Source: an uncultured Clostridia bacterium | GTDB taxonomy: Bacteria > Bacillota > Clostridia > TANB77 > CAG-508 | Direction: 5' to 3' | Assembly: GCA_948875265.1 (NCBI GenBank) | Contig: CAQRYF010000031.1 | Location: forward strand, 1-19,601 | Length of the DNA stretch: 19,601 nucleotides | In this document: positions 7,786 to 15,277 of the stretch, in pieces | Position numbering within the stretch: the stretch's first letter is position 1 | Layout: each line of letters starts with the position of its first letter | The notes under the pieces: generated by a model | What the model was told of the DNA's origin: nothing | Seen by the model: only the letters and a program-made list of their open reading frames with translations | Database searches by the model: none | Made by a program: the position numbers and the translations under genes

Positions 7786-7882
7786 AGATTTCTTAATTAG
7801 TATGTTTTTATATAAAATTCTGTTTCAAATGTTCTATTTATAATTCATTTACCTTATTTCATCTAATTATATATGAAATTTC

Positions 7883-8934
7883 TTATAAATTTGCTCTCTG
7901 CTCCAGTTGTATTTTTGCTCTCTCAATACTATCAAATAATTTTTGTTCTAGTTGTTCTTTAGGCACATACTCTGTTAAATACTGTGCCACATGTATTCCA
8001 CTATTACCTAATTCCAATAATTCTGCCATCATATCATTTTTACTGGCACATAAAATTATAGCTATTGGTGATTCTTCTCCTTCTGCCTTTTCATATTTAT
8101 CTAACCATTTCAAATATAATTCAACTTGTCCTTTGTATTCTGGTTTAAATTTATCTAATTTCAATTCTATTACAACTAATCTTTTCATTTTTCTATGATA
8201 AAATAACAAATCCATATAATAATCTTCTCCATCAATTGTTATTCTTTTTTGTCTTCCTAAAAATGCAAAATCATTTCCCATTTCTAAAAGAAATCTTTCC
8301 AATTCACTTATTATTGCATTTTCTAGGTCTTTTTCACTATATGTATCTTTTAAATCTAAAAAATCTAGTATGTATGGATCTCTAAAAAACAAATCTGTTG
8401 TCATTTTATTTTCTTTATCTAACAATTGCAAATCATTTATTATTGTCTTTTCTGGCATTTTTGATATTACAGTTCTTTCAAATAATGCTGAACTTATTCT
8501 TTCCCTTAACGTCCTTACCGACCAATTCTCATTTATACACATTGTTATATAAAATTTTCTTTTTATTTCATCTTCAATTTGTATAATCTCAACAAAATGT
8601 GACCAACTCAATTTTGCCGACAATGTCGGCAAAATTTCAAAATCACTGAAATATTCATAAAATTTAAGCATTTTAAAAAGATTTCTCTTACTGTATCCTC
8701 TACCATAATTGATAGTTAATCTCTTACTCAAATTTTCTATTACAGCTCCTCCATATTCTGCCTTTTCATAGTTCAAAATATTTTCTTTGATTTCTTTTCC
8801 TATATTCCAATAAAGTATTGTCATTTCACTATTAACCTTAATTATCATGTTTCTTCTAGCATCTTCTATTTTGGAAACGATTTTATTATATACATTCTCT
8901 TAGCAATATTATTAATTTTTTCTAATTCATTCAT
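7883..8934 (-). pseudogene. DUF1016/YhcG-type PDDEXK nuclease, frameshifted near the N-terminus
   Basis: YhcG-family proteins have an N-terminal DUF1016_N helical domain and a C-terminal PD-(D/E)xK nuclease-like domain. The uninterrupted part (7883-8848) contains NSEMTILYWNIGK and LSWSHFVEIIQ of the first domain. It also has the nuclease core, with Asp in YYMDLLFYHR and the Glu and Lys in VVIELKLDKF. The upstream sequence continues the family: reading from an ATG at 8932-8934, with GGAAG 7 bases before it, gives MNELEKINNIA. A shift by one base then gives ENVYNKIVSKIEDARRN joined to the downstream frame. The shift lies at about 8900-8901, where one A/T pair seems to be missing from an AA run. 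The downstream ORF could still make a nearly complete protein from 8848. No restriction-modification genes are adjacent. Biological role unknown. Confidence 0.85.
8610..8636. repeat. 27-bp perfect palindrome inside the DUF1016 gene
   Basis: Two 13-base arms (AATTTTGCCGACA and its exact complement) flank one central base. The core TTGCCGACA is GC-rich against a very AT-rich background. The sequence is in frame and encodes about nine residues (EILPTLSAK) just before the conserved LSWSH motif. Confidence 0.85.
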
Positions 8935-9089
8935 TTATATACTTCCTTTCTTATATTTTAATTTATTGTAATTTTATATTTTACTATGTATTTCTCATTC
9001 TACTATTTTCTTTCTAAAAATATAATTCAAATTTTTCCCCATATTGTATTTTTAATTCTGTCATAATTTTTTTATAGTATCAAAAGTAA

Positions 9090-11615
9090 TTATTTAATAA
9101 ATTTTAAAATTTCTACATATTTACTTTTCTTAACCATAATAACTATTTCTCCATTTAAATCAGTTCTATAAATTTCACATGGCAAACTATTTAACATTTC
9201 TAATACCTCTTCATTTGGATGTCCAAATTTATTATTTTTCCCCACTGCTATTAATGCAACTTTAGGCTTAACTAATTTCAGAAAGTTCACTATACTAGAC
9301 GTTTTTGAACCATGATGTGCAATCTTGATAATATCAGATTTTAGTATCTTCTCTTTTCCTTTATATTTTTCTATAATCTTCTTCTCTGCAATTTCTTCAA
9401 TATCTCCTGTAAATAGCATTGAAAAATCAAAATAATTTAATCTCATTACAATAGAATTATTGTTTAATATATTATCAGTAATTTGTTCTTCTTCTGGCCA
9501 TAAAATATCAAAATATAAATTACCTTCAATTGTTATCCTCTCACCTATTTTTACCTTATTTACATTTATATTTTTTTCTCTTACTATTTTTAAAAATTCT
9601 TGATAATTCACACTATCTTCTACTTGTTTTGAAATAATAACTTGTCCAACCTTTAGTTCCTCCATAATTGTTAATATCCCTCCAACATGATCTTGATCAA
9701 AATGACTTATAAAAATGTAATCTATTTTTGTATAGCCCTTATCTAAAATATATGGAAGTAATGTACTTTTTCCTACATCAAATTCCTTAGATAAACTCCC
9801 TCCTCCATCAATTAAAATAGTTTTTCTATTAGGAGTTTCAATAAAAGTGCAATCTCCTTGCCCCACATCTACAAAATTAATTTTTAATCCTTTAGGAATA
9901 AAATTAATTACTAAAATCATAATAATTCCAATACAAATTATTTTTATATAATATTTTCTATTTTGATTAAATTTATATTTAATAAGTGCTACTAAATTCC
10001 TTATTCTTAATTGTGTAATTGTCAAATTCCTTGAATTAAATATTGAATATAAATAGTTAGATATAATGATTAAAATATAATAAATTACGATAGCTGCTAC
10101 ACTAGGTGTTGGAACGTAAATCTTTGCAAATGGTAAATTACTAATATTAGATATAAATTTTAGCCCCTCTATTCCGAATGTAACAATAATTGATATAAAT
10201 TTAGAAATCTGAATACTAAAAAATGAAATAATTATACATATAAAACCTATTATAATAATTGGTCCTATCATTAAACTAACTAAAATATTTGATATAAAAA
10301 AATATGGATTAAATATATTAAAATGATAAAACATTATTGGTAATATTATAACTTGTGCTGAAAGAGTAACAGCTAAAATTTCTTTTATTTTACCAATTAA
10401 TATTATTACCTTTCTATTAATTTTGTATTTTATCTTTCTATTTCTAATTTTTATACTTTTTAAAAATTTAAGAATATTGTTATGAAATACAATTATTCCA
10501 ATTGTTCCTAAATAGGAAAATTGTAATCCTATATTCATAATTAAGTATGGGTTATGTATCAGAATTATTAATAATGATATTGCTATAGAGTTCCATATAT
10601 CATTTTTTCTATATATTAAACCCGAGAATGTAACTAATATTCCCATAATACCACTACGAACAATTGATGGCGAAAATCCTGTTATAAACATATATAATAT
10701 TAAAATTATAATAACCACTACCCTTGTGTTTCGTTTTCCAACTGCTTTTTTTAATAATAAATTAACCCCTAATATTATATAAGATATATGCATTCCAGAA
10801 ACTGCTAAAATATGAGAAATATTACTTATTCTAAAATTTTCTTGTAATTCTTCATCAATTTTACTTGTATCTCCTAATAACAATCCCTGAAAAATATCTG
10901 CAATATCTTTTTTCACTATATTTTGTATGCTTTGTTTTATTTTTATAGAAATATTATTAGAGATCATAAATATTGGATTTATTTCATTCTTAGATTTTAT
11001 CTCAAGTTTATTAGCATTTATGGTTCCATAAATCTTTAATGTTTTCAAATATTTTGAGTAATCAAATCCTCCATAATTTCTTTGCTTTTCTGGTAGCAAA
11101 TATTCACCTTGAATTTCTATTTTATCACCAAATTCAATTTTATTACTAAAATTTTTATCTATTTTCAAATATAAATATGTATTTTTATACTTTTTGAAAT
11201 TATTCACACTCAATACTCTTAACTTATATACATCTTTATATTCTTTTTGCTGTTTATTACTAACTATAATTCCAACAACTTTTACATTTATATTATCTTT
11301 ATATAGAGTTTCATATTTTTTATTTTGAAAAATTACAATTGTATTTGAAATAATCGATATAAATATTATTAGAGCAATAACATTTGATTTAATAATTAAC
11401 TTTACATATCTAAAATATCTTCTAATTGATAATAATTTAAGTTTATTCTTTTTTTTCTTTTTTAATTTATGTTTTAAATTGTTTATACAAAAATATATTG
11501 CAGCTATAAAAAAATAAAAGAGAACTATACTTATTTGTATGTATAGTCCCCATAATATACCTATTATATATCCTATAACTGCAATTAAGATAGGTCTTTT
11601 GATTATATTTACCAT
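9090..11615 (-). CDS. comEC: ComEC/Rec2 DNA-uptake channel protein
   Basis: ComEC forms the membrane channel through which single-stranded DNA enters the cell during transformation. The 841-residue protein has N-terminal membrane segments and a soluble DUF4131-like region (to about 210). A Competence domain with many membrane helices follows (about 240-560; motif ILAVSGMHISY). The C-terminal metallo-beta-lactamase-like domain begins with INFVDVGQGDC (about 580). It carries the metal-binding motif HFDQDHVGG (about 637-645) and IAHHGSKTS (about 768), so the nuclease-like domain looks intact. The only ATG in frame follows AAGAAAGG with no spacing, so translation may start weakly or be coupled to the gene upstream, whose stop lies about 20 bases away. 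The gene is probably cotranscribed with the NlpC/P60 gene. No strong terminator is seen after it. Confidence 0.92.
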   Translation of the reverse strand: MVNIIKRPILIAVIGYIIGILWGLYIQISIVLFYFFIAAIYFCINNLKHKLKKKKKNKLKLLSIRRYFRYVKLIIKSNVIALIIFISIISNTIVIFQNKKYETLYKDNINVKVVGIIVSNKQQKEYKDVYKLRVLSVNNFKKYKNTYLYLKIDKNFSNKIEFGDKIEIQGEYLLPEKQRNYGGFDYSKYLKTLKIYGTINANKLEIKSKNEINPIFMISNNISIKIKQSIQNIVKKDIADIFQGLLLGDTSKIDEELQENFRISNISHILAVSGMHISYIILGVNLLLKKAVGKRNTRVVVIIILILYMFITGFSPSIVRSGIMGILVTFSGLIYRKNDIWNSIAISLLIILIHNPYLIMNIGLQFSYLGTIGIIVFHNNILKFLKSIKIRNRKIKYKINRKVIILIGKIKEILAVTLSAQVIILPIMFYHFNIFNPYFFISNILVSLMIGPIIIIGFICIIISFFSIQISKFISIIVTFGIEGLKFISNISNLPFAKIYVPTPSVAAIVIYYILIIISNYLYSIFNSRNLTITQLRIRNLVALIKYKFNQNRKYYIKIICIGIIMILVINFIPKGLKINFVDVGQGDCTFIETPNRKTILIDGGGSLSKEFDVGKSTLLPYILDKGYTKIDYIFISHFDQDHVGGILTIMEELKVGQVIISKQVEDSVNYQEFLKIVREKNINVNKVKIGERITIEGNLYFDILWPEEEQITDNILNNNSIVMRLNYFDFSMLFTGDIEEIAEKKIIEKYKGKEKILKSDIIKIAHHGSKTSSIVNFLKLVKPKVALIAVGKNNKFGHPNEEVLEMLNSLPCEIYRTDLNGEIVIMVKKSKYVEILKFIK

Positions 11616-11633
11616 CCTTTCTTAATTACTTTA

Positions 11634-12929
11634 TTACATTACCCTTCTAGCACCTACATAGTTATTATTATAATATCCTGAATTTATTGTGTCTATTGTA
11701 ACTCCCCTTGAAGGATTAGCGGCATGAACCATTTGTCCTCCTCCTATATAGATACCAACATGGTTTATTCCAGATTTTCCAAACATAACTAAGTCTCCTG
11801 CTTGTAAGTTTCCTCTATTTACTGATGTTCCATTACTATATTGAGCTGCAGCTGTTCTACTTAAGCTTACTCCGAACTGCTTATATACATAAGATGTAAA
11901 ACCTGAACAATCAAACCCACTTGGAGATGATCCTCCATATACATATTTACTTCCAATATATTGTTTTGCTTTTGCTACAACTGATGACCCATTTCCTGAT
12001 GATGCTTTCTCAGATGTAGTAACTTTATCTTGTTTATTTTCTGTCTCTTGTGTTGTTTTTCTTGGTGCTTCCATACTTCTTGATGTTTCTTGTTTTTTAT
12101 CAGATAGAAGTGAAGATGATATATATCCTTCTTTTCCTCCAACTTTAACTTTACTCCATCCATTAGCTTCTGTTATTACTTCAACTGCTGTATTTAATGA
12201 TAAACTAGATACTATTTCTGAAGTTGTACTTGCTTCTTTTCTTAAGTTCACTGTTGTAGAACTTACATATTTAGTTTTTATTACAGTTTCTTGTTTTTGT
12301 TCTTCTATCTTAGTATTTTCTTCCTTTTGTTCTGTTTCTTTATCTTCTTGCTTAGTTTCTTCATTCTTTAACTTTTCTGTTCTTATCCATCCTTTTGTAG
12401 TTTTAGTTTCAACACATGCCCAACCATTTATAATTTCTGTAACATTAACTTCTTCATCTTTTTTTACTTCAATTATATCTGTAGCATTAATAACTGGAAC
12501 TATTTTTAATTTTGTATCTTCTGAAACTTTTTGAGTTCCAATTTTAATCTCATTACTTACTATTTCCTCTTGTTTAACTTGAACATTATCACTATCTGAT
12601 TGATTTTGAACCTTATCTTCTTCATTATCAACATTATTTTCATCTGATATTTCCTCATTGATAGTTAATAAATCTTGTCTTAAATATCCAGTGATATTTT
12701 TTACTTTAACTTTATACCAGTCTCCTGATTTTTCTATTATTTCAACTTCACTATTAATTGAAAGTTGCTCTAATATTTTACTATTCCCATCTGCTGTTTC
12801 CCTAAGGTTAGCTGTTTCTACATTAACCTTTGCTGTATTTGCTGCTAAACTTATATTTATAAAAAACAAACTGATTACTCCTAAAATTGCCATAACTATA
12901 ATGCTTCTTATATTTTTCTTACTTTTCAT
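11634..12929 (-). CDS. Secreted SH3 / NlpC-P60 peptidoglycan endopeptidase
   Basis: This is a cell-wall hydrolase that would cut peptide stems of peptidoglycan. A signal peptide with a hydrophobic core (about residues 8-27, ending near ISLAA) leads to three bacterial SH3 repeats. The first contains NLRETADGNSKILEQL, the second is degenerate (around INGWACVETKTTKGW), and the third contains NLRKEASTTSEIV; acidic and Gln/Lys-rich linkers separate them. The C-terminal NlpC/P60 domain has the catalytic Cys in DCSGF (about 340), His in HVGIY (about 389) and a following His in MVHAANP. Two in-frame ATGs (12935 and 12929) follow a GGAG ribosome binding site; 12929 has the better spacing. A strong promoter lies at 12981-13009. 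It heads a probable operon with comEC. Substrate bond is inferred from the family. Confidence 0.9.
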   Translation of the reverse strand: MKSKKNIRSIIVMAILGVISLFFINISLAANTAKVNVETANLRETADGNSKILEQLSINSEVEIIEKSGDWYKVKVKNITGYLRQDLLTINEEISDENNVDNEEDKVQNQSDSDNVQVKQEEIVSNEIKIGTQKVSEDTKLKIVPVINATDIIEVKKDEEVNVTEIINGWACVETKTTKGWIRTEKLKNEETKQEDKETEQKEENTKIEEQKQETVIKTKYVSSTTVNLRKEASTTSEIVSSLSLNTAVEVITEANGWSKVKVGGKEGYISSSLLSDKKQETSRSMEAPRKTTQETENKQDKVTTSEKASSGNGSSVVAKAKQYIGSKYVYGGSSPSGFDCSGFTSYVYKQFGVSLSRTAAAQYSNGTSVNRGNLQAGDLVMFGKSGINHVGIYIGGGQMVHAANPSRGVTIDTINSGYYNNNYVGARRVM

Positions 12930-12980
12930 TTTCATATTACTCCTTAATAATAATATATTACATCCTTTTTTAACGTTACT

Positions 12981-13009
12981 AGTATACACATATTATAAAA
13001 ATTTGTCAA
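12981..13009 (-). promoter_or_regulatory. SigA-type promoter for the NlpC/P60-comEC unit
   Basis: On the minus strand TTGACA (-35), a 17-base spacer and TATACT (-10) form a near-consensus promoter about 45 bases before the start codon. Confidence 0.8.
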
Positions 13010-13036
13010 GTTTTTATAAAAATCCTCCTCTATGTA

Positions 13037-13065
13037 TTGACAAATGTACTTTTTTGTAATACAAT
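13037..13065 (+). promoter_or_regulatory. SigA-type promoter of rplM-rpsI
   Basis: TTGACA (-35), a 17-base spacer and TACAAT (-10) lie about 118 bases before the rplM start, leaving a long 5' leader. Confidence 0.85.
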
Positions 13066-13091
13066 ATTTTAGCAATTATGTTAAAATATGA

Positions 13092-13130
13092 TTTAAATCT
13101 AAAACTTCTCCCCGGTAGTTTTAATTTAAA
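13092..13130 (+). promoter_or_regulatory. Structured 5' leader hairpin of rplM, possible L13 leader
   Basis: Between the promoter and rplM the leader RNA can form 14 base pairs: TTTAAAT and TAAAACT pair with AGTTTTA and ATTTAAA, with one bulged C at 13099. The loop is the 10-base TCTCCCCGGT. The C/G-rich loop stands out in this AT-rich DNA. An autoregulatory L13 leader family is known in Firmicutes rplM operons; whether this hairpin belongs to it was not tested. Confidence 0.5.
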
Positions 13131-13183
13131 CTTCATATAATATAAATAAATTTAAATTAAGAAATAGGAGGGTAATTATTACC

Positions 13184-13621
13184 ATGAATAATACTACATA
13201 TAGCGCTAAAAAAGGCGAAGTTGAAAGCAAATGGTATATAATTGATGCAGCAAACAAACCACTTGGTAGAGTTGCAACAGAAGCTGCTAAATTATTAAGA
13301 GGAAAACACAAACCAACATTTACACCTAATATTGATATGGGTGACCACGTTATTATATTAAATTGTAAAGACGTAATTTTAACAGGAAACAAATTAAACC
13401 AAAAAATTTATAGACATCATTCAGGTTATATTGGAGGAATGAAAGAAGTTCCTGCAAAAGTAATGCTTGAAAAAAATCCAGAAAAAGCTATGACTTTAGC
13501 TGTAAAAGGAATGTTACCACATAATTCTTTAGGTAGACAAATGGCTAAAAAATTAAGAGTATATGCTGGATCAGAACATGAGAACCAAGCACAAAAACCA
13601 GAAGTATGGGAGGTAAAATAA
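13184..13621 (+). CDS. rplM: 50S ribosomal protein L13
   Basis: L13 binds 23S rRNA early in large-subunit assembly. The 145-residue product has the family's landmarks: WYIIDAANKPLGR near the start, then LRGKHKPTF, YRHHSGYIGG and GMLPHNSLGR. A few extra residues precede the conserved region. AGGAGG lies 11-12 bases before the ATG, a rather long gap. It is the first gene of the classic rplM-rpsI operon, with rpsI starting one base after its stop. Confidence 0.98.
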   Translation: MNNTTYSAKKGEVESKWYIIDAANKPLGRVATEAAKLLRGKHKPTFTPNIDMGDHVIILNCKDVILTGNKLNQKIYRHHSGYIGGMKEVPAKVMLEKNPEKAMTLAVKGMLPHNSLGRQMAKKLRVYAGSEHENQAQKPEVWEVK

Positions 13622-13622
13622 T

Positions 13623-14024
13623 ATGGCTAAAAAAGAAAGTATAGTTTTCTATGGTACAGGTAGAAGAAAAAGTTCAGTTGCTAGAGTTAGATTAGTAGAA
13701 GGAACTGGAAAAATAACTATAAATGGAAAAGATATAGACGAATTCTTCGGATTAGAGACTTTAAAAGTTATCGTTAGACAACCACTTACAGTAACAAATA
13801 CAACATCTAAATATGATGTTATTTGTACAGTAAAAGGTGGAGGATTCACAGGTCAAGCTGGAGCAATCAGACATGGTATTGCAAGAGCATTAAATGAAGC
13901 TAATAGTGAATTTAGACCAGAATTAAAATCAAACGGATTCTTAACAAGAGATCCTCGTATGAAAGAAAGAAAAAAATACGGTCTTAAAAAAGCTAGAAAA
14001 GCTCCACAATTCTCAAAAAGATAA
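13623..14024 (+). CDS. rpsI: 30S ribosomal protein S9
   Basis: S9 binds 16S rRNA in the head of the small subunit, with its C-terminal tail reaching the P-site tRNA. The 133-residue product has YGTGRRKSSVARV, then GGGFTGQAGAIRHGIARAL, and the basic tail KKYGLKKARKAPQFSKR, ending in the Lys-Arg typical of S9. The ribosome binding site lies inside the end of rplM, so translation is coupled. The 3' end of rpsI is a known integration site for mobile elements in Firmicutes. Here a decayed copy of its last codons seems to recur at about 15271-15292. Confidence 0.98.
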   Translation: MAKKESIVFYGTGRRKSSVARVRLVEGTGKITINGKDIDEFFGLETLKVIVRQPLTVTNTTSKYDVICTVKGGGFTGQAGAIRHGIARALNEANSEFRPELKSNGFLTRDPRMKERKKYGLKKARKAPQFSKR

Positions 14025-14162
14025 AAACAAGCCCATTTGGGCAAGAGGTCAAAAGCCTATATACAAAGCGGTAATCTATTTAGATTACTGCTTTTCTTTT
14101 ATTTTAGTAAAAGTCATTAAAAGCTGTCAAAAGCGACTAGCTAATATACACAATATACAAAT
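14008..14162 (+). repeat. Left att-like repeat at the rpsI 3' end
   Basis: Starting inside the last codons of rpsI, this stretch shares an ordered set of blocks with 15278-15406. The blocks are CAAAAAGATAA-like, a short hairpin (14031-14042, GCCCA/TGGGC), CCTATATACAAA (14056-14067), AAAAGCTGTCAAAAGC (14119-14134), CGACTAGC (14134-14141) and TAATATACACA (14142-14152). It differs by a terminator hairpin sitting between blocks at 14065-14100. The two copies look like the ends of an integrated element. Confidence 0.6.
14065..14100 (+). terminator. Terminator of rplM-rpsI
   Basis: The arms AAAGCGGTAATCTA (14065-14078) and TAGATTACTGCTTT (14081-14094) pair with one G-T wobble and are followed by a T-rich run. 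Confidence 0.8.
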
Positions 14163-14210
14163 AAAAAAAAGGAAGTCATTTTTTATTAATTGACCTCTTC
14201 CCTTTTTTTC
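14163..14210. terminator. Bidirectional terminator between rpsI and the 130-aa gene
   Basis: An A-run plus GGAAGTCA pairs with TGA and CTTCC plus a T-run, with a short bulge. It can stop transcription from both sides; the minus-strand gene at 14249 ends about 40 bases away. Confidence 0.65.
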
Positions 14211-14248
14211 TTATAAATAATAGCTGACGTTTTTTGAAATTACTTTTT

Positions 14249-14641
14249 TCAATTAATATTTTTTTCCTCTCTATCATTAAATTTCATTTTTTTCAGTTCT
14301 TCAAGTGATATATATTTGTTTAATTTGTAATGTGCTTCCTCTACTGCTCTCCACATAGCTTGATTTACTTTAGAATTTGTACTAACAGTAAAGCCCCAAG
14401 CAGAAGCTTCTTGTATCGCTGGTCTATAACAACTTTCCTCAAATTCTGTAGCTTCTTTCCTACTATTTTGTAAATCCATCCTATGAGCTTCTTCTTTCAC
14501 TTTTTTCTTTAGCTCTTTATATTCCTCTTTTATTTCTAATTCATCTGCCTTATTTTCAATCTTATACATAATTCTATCAGCTTTTTCGATAAAATTTATA
14601 AGCATTTCTCTTAATTCATTATCACTATATTTATTATCCAT
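14249..14641 (-). CDS. Hypothetical 130-residue helical protein, island cargo
   Basis: I do not recognise this protein. It is soluble, charged (Glu/Lys-rich) and predicted largely helical. The N-terminal half looks like a coiled coil (DELEIKEEYKELKKKVKEE). A distinct motif follows, SCYRPAIQEASAWGF, then KVNQAMWRAVEEAHYKL. There is no signal peptide or membrane segment. GGAGG lies 7 bases before the ATG. A TATAAT at 14675-14680 on the minus strand may be its -10 element, without a clear -35. It lies in the island between the two rpsI-end repeats and beside the toxin-antitoxin locus, so it could be cargo of an integrated element. It starts about 70 bases from the antitoxin promoter, which fires the other way. 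Confidence 0.75.
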   Translation of the reverse strand: MDNKYSDNELREMLINFIEKADRIMYKIENKADELEIKEEYKELKKKVKEEAHRMDLQNSRKEATEFEESCYRPAIQEASAWGFTVSTNSKVNQAMWRAVEEAHYKLNKYISLEELKKMKFNDREEKNIN

Positions 14642-14711
14642 TTTATTTCCTCCTCTAATATTTTCATCTAAATAATTATAATACGAATAAAATTCACACT
14701 ATATTAAATAT

Positions 14712-14740
14712 TTGACATTACTGTTTTTATATATTATAAT
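14712..14740 (+). promoter_or_regulatory. Perfect consensus promoter for the antisense RNA
   Basis: TTGACA, exactly 17 bases, TATAAT: both hexamers and the spacing match the SigA consensus. No convincing protein gene follows. It fires toward the 3' end of the small hydrophobic gene on the other strand. Confidence 0.8.
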
Positions 14741-14746
14741 AATTAT

Positions 14747-14835
14747 AGAAAATAAGGAACCACAAAATATGGTTACCAATATGTTTATAATAAAAAAATC
14801 ATATCTCTATTGGTCAGCAGAGATATGGTTTTGTT
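14747..14835 (+). ncRNA. Predicted antisense RNA antitoxin
   Basis: Transcription from the promoter at 14712-14740 would start near 14747. It would run through the hairpin at 14800-14827, which in this direction is followed by a T-rich stretch (GGTTTTGTTTATAT), giving an RNA of about 90 bases. It would overlap the last codons, stop codon and terminator of the toxin mRNA by about 40 bases. Its 5' part can fold (AACCA with TGGTT) and contains AATATGGTTACCA, the same 13 bases found in the toxin 5' leader. Both ends are estimates; if the terminator is leaky, the overlap would be longer. Confidence 0.6.
14792..14827 (-). terminator. Terminator overlapping the toxin stop codon
   Basis: On the minus strand a perfect 9-bp stem, CATATCTCT/AGAGATATG with a 10-base loop, is followed by ATTTTTTT. 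The stop codon (14807-14809) is at the edge of the loop, so the mRNA ends almost at once after the coding region, as in txpA- and bsrG-type mRNAs. Confidence 0.85.
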
Positions 14836-14944
14836 TATATGTAATTATAGTTATAACTATAATTAATATAAATGAGATGATAGCAAGAGCAACATTTGCA
14901 AATAATGATAATATTAATAATTGTAAAAGTATTCCTTCTAACAT
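14807..14944 (-). CDS. Small hydrophobic peptide, predicted type I toxin
   Basis: The 45-residue peptide begins MLEGILLQLLILSLF and is almost wholly hydrophobic up to about residue 36. A short polar tail follows (YKQNHISADQ). This is one membrane-spanning helix with a polar C-terminus, like the toxins TxpA, BsrG and BsrE, although no residue-level match to them is claimed. Supporting signals are a perfect promoter (15017-15045), a GAGGTGG ribosome binding site 7 bases before the ATG buried in a hairpin (14951-14981), and a terminator over the stop. Codons 26-34 (14843-14864) form a 22-bp palindrome. A convergent promoter would make an antisense RNA against the 3' end. Toxicity, probably at the membrane, is inferred from architecture alone. 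Confidence 0.75.
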   Translation of the reverse strand: MLEGILLQLLILSLFANVALAIISFILIIVITIITYKQNHISADQ

Positions 14945-14950
14945 TCCACA

Positions 14951-14981
14951 CCACCTCACTTTCTTTTTAAAGTTGAGATGG
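14951..14981 (-). promoter_or_regulatory. Hairpin sequestering the toxin ribosome binding site
   Basis: In the toxin mRNA CCATCTC and ACTTT pair with AAAGT and GAGGTGG around a 6-base loop, giving 12 pairs with one bulged A and one G-U. GAGGTGG is the Shine-Dalgarno sequence. The upstream arm overlaps the motif ATGGTTACCAT (14979-14990), so that motif and this stem cannot both be fully paired elsewhere at once. Confidence 0.75.
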
Positions 14982-15001
14982 TAACCATATTCTGCTTATC
15001 C

Positions 15002-15133
15002 TTATCTTCTTAATGCATTATACATTTTTGATATGGTACTGTCAATACTTTTAGAACATTCGTTTTGAAAAGTTGTTTTATGATTATTATATTGCATAAA
15101 TAATGTGGCTAATTTTTTCAGATTTTTATCCAC
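15002..15133 (-). pseudogene. Possible small ORF or gene remnant containing the toxin promoter
   Basis: An open frame of 43 residues starts at a GTG (15131-15133) and reads VDKNLKKLATLFMQ, continuing to SIDSTISKMYNALRR. The composition looks protein-like and amphipathic, but it has no ribosome binding site and no recognised family. The toxin promoter hexamers lie inside it. It may be the 3' end of a decayed gene of the island, or chance. The remaining 15134-15200 shows nothing else. Confidence 0.25.
15017..15045 (-). promoter_or_regulatory. Perfect consensus promoter for the hydrophobic peptide
   Basis: On the minus strand TTGACA, exactly 17 bases, TATAAT. The start would lie near 15010, giving a 5' leader of about 65 bases with the sequestering hairpin. 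Confidence 0.85.
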
Positions 15134-15277
15134 ACTAAAATGTATAGATTTATTTTTATTCTCTTAATCCTCTTTAAAATCTTAATTCTAACATTATTTA
15201 ACACTTGAAAACGTATCTTATTAATACACATACAATATACAAAACTACTCAAAATGCTTAAGAATAAACCTTTGTAA

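Noticed and set aside
7883..8934. Part of a restriction-modification or defence island
   Set aside because: DUF1016 proteins often occur near such systems, but no methylase, specificity subunit or other defence gene lies nearby.
13649..14044. Minus-strand open frames opposite rpsI
   Set aside because: Low-complexity shadows of a certain ribosomal protein gene without ribosome binding sites.
14712..14984. A plus-strand open frame of about 90 codons across the toxin locus
   Set aside because: It begins inside the antisense promoter with no ribosome binding site, and its sequence mirrors the hydrophobic gene and terminator on the other strand.
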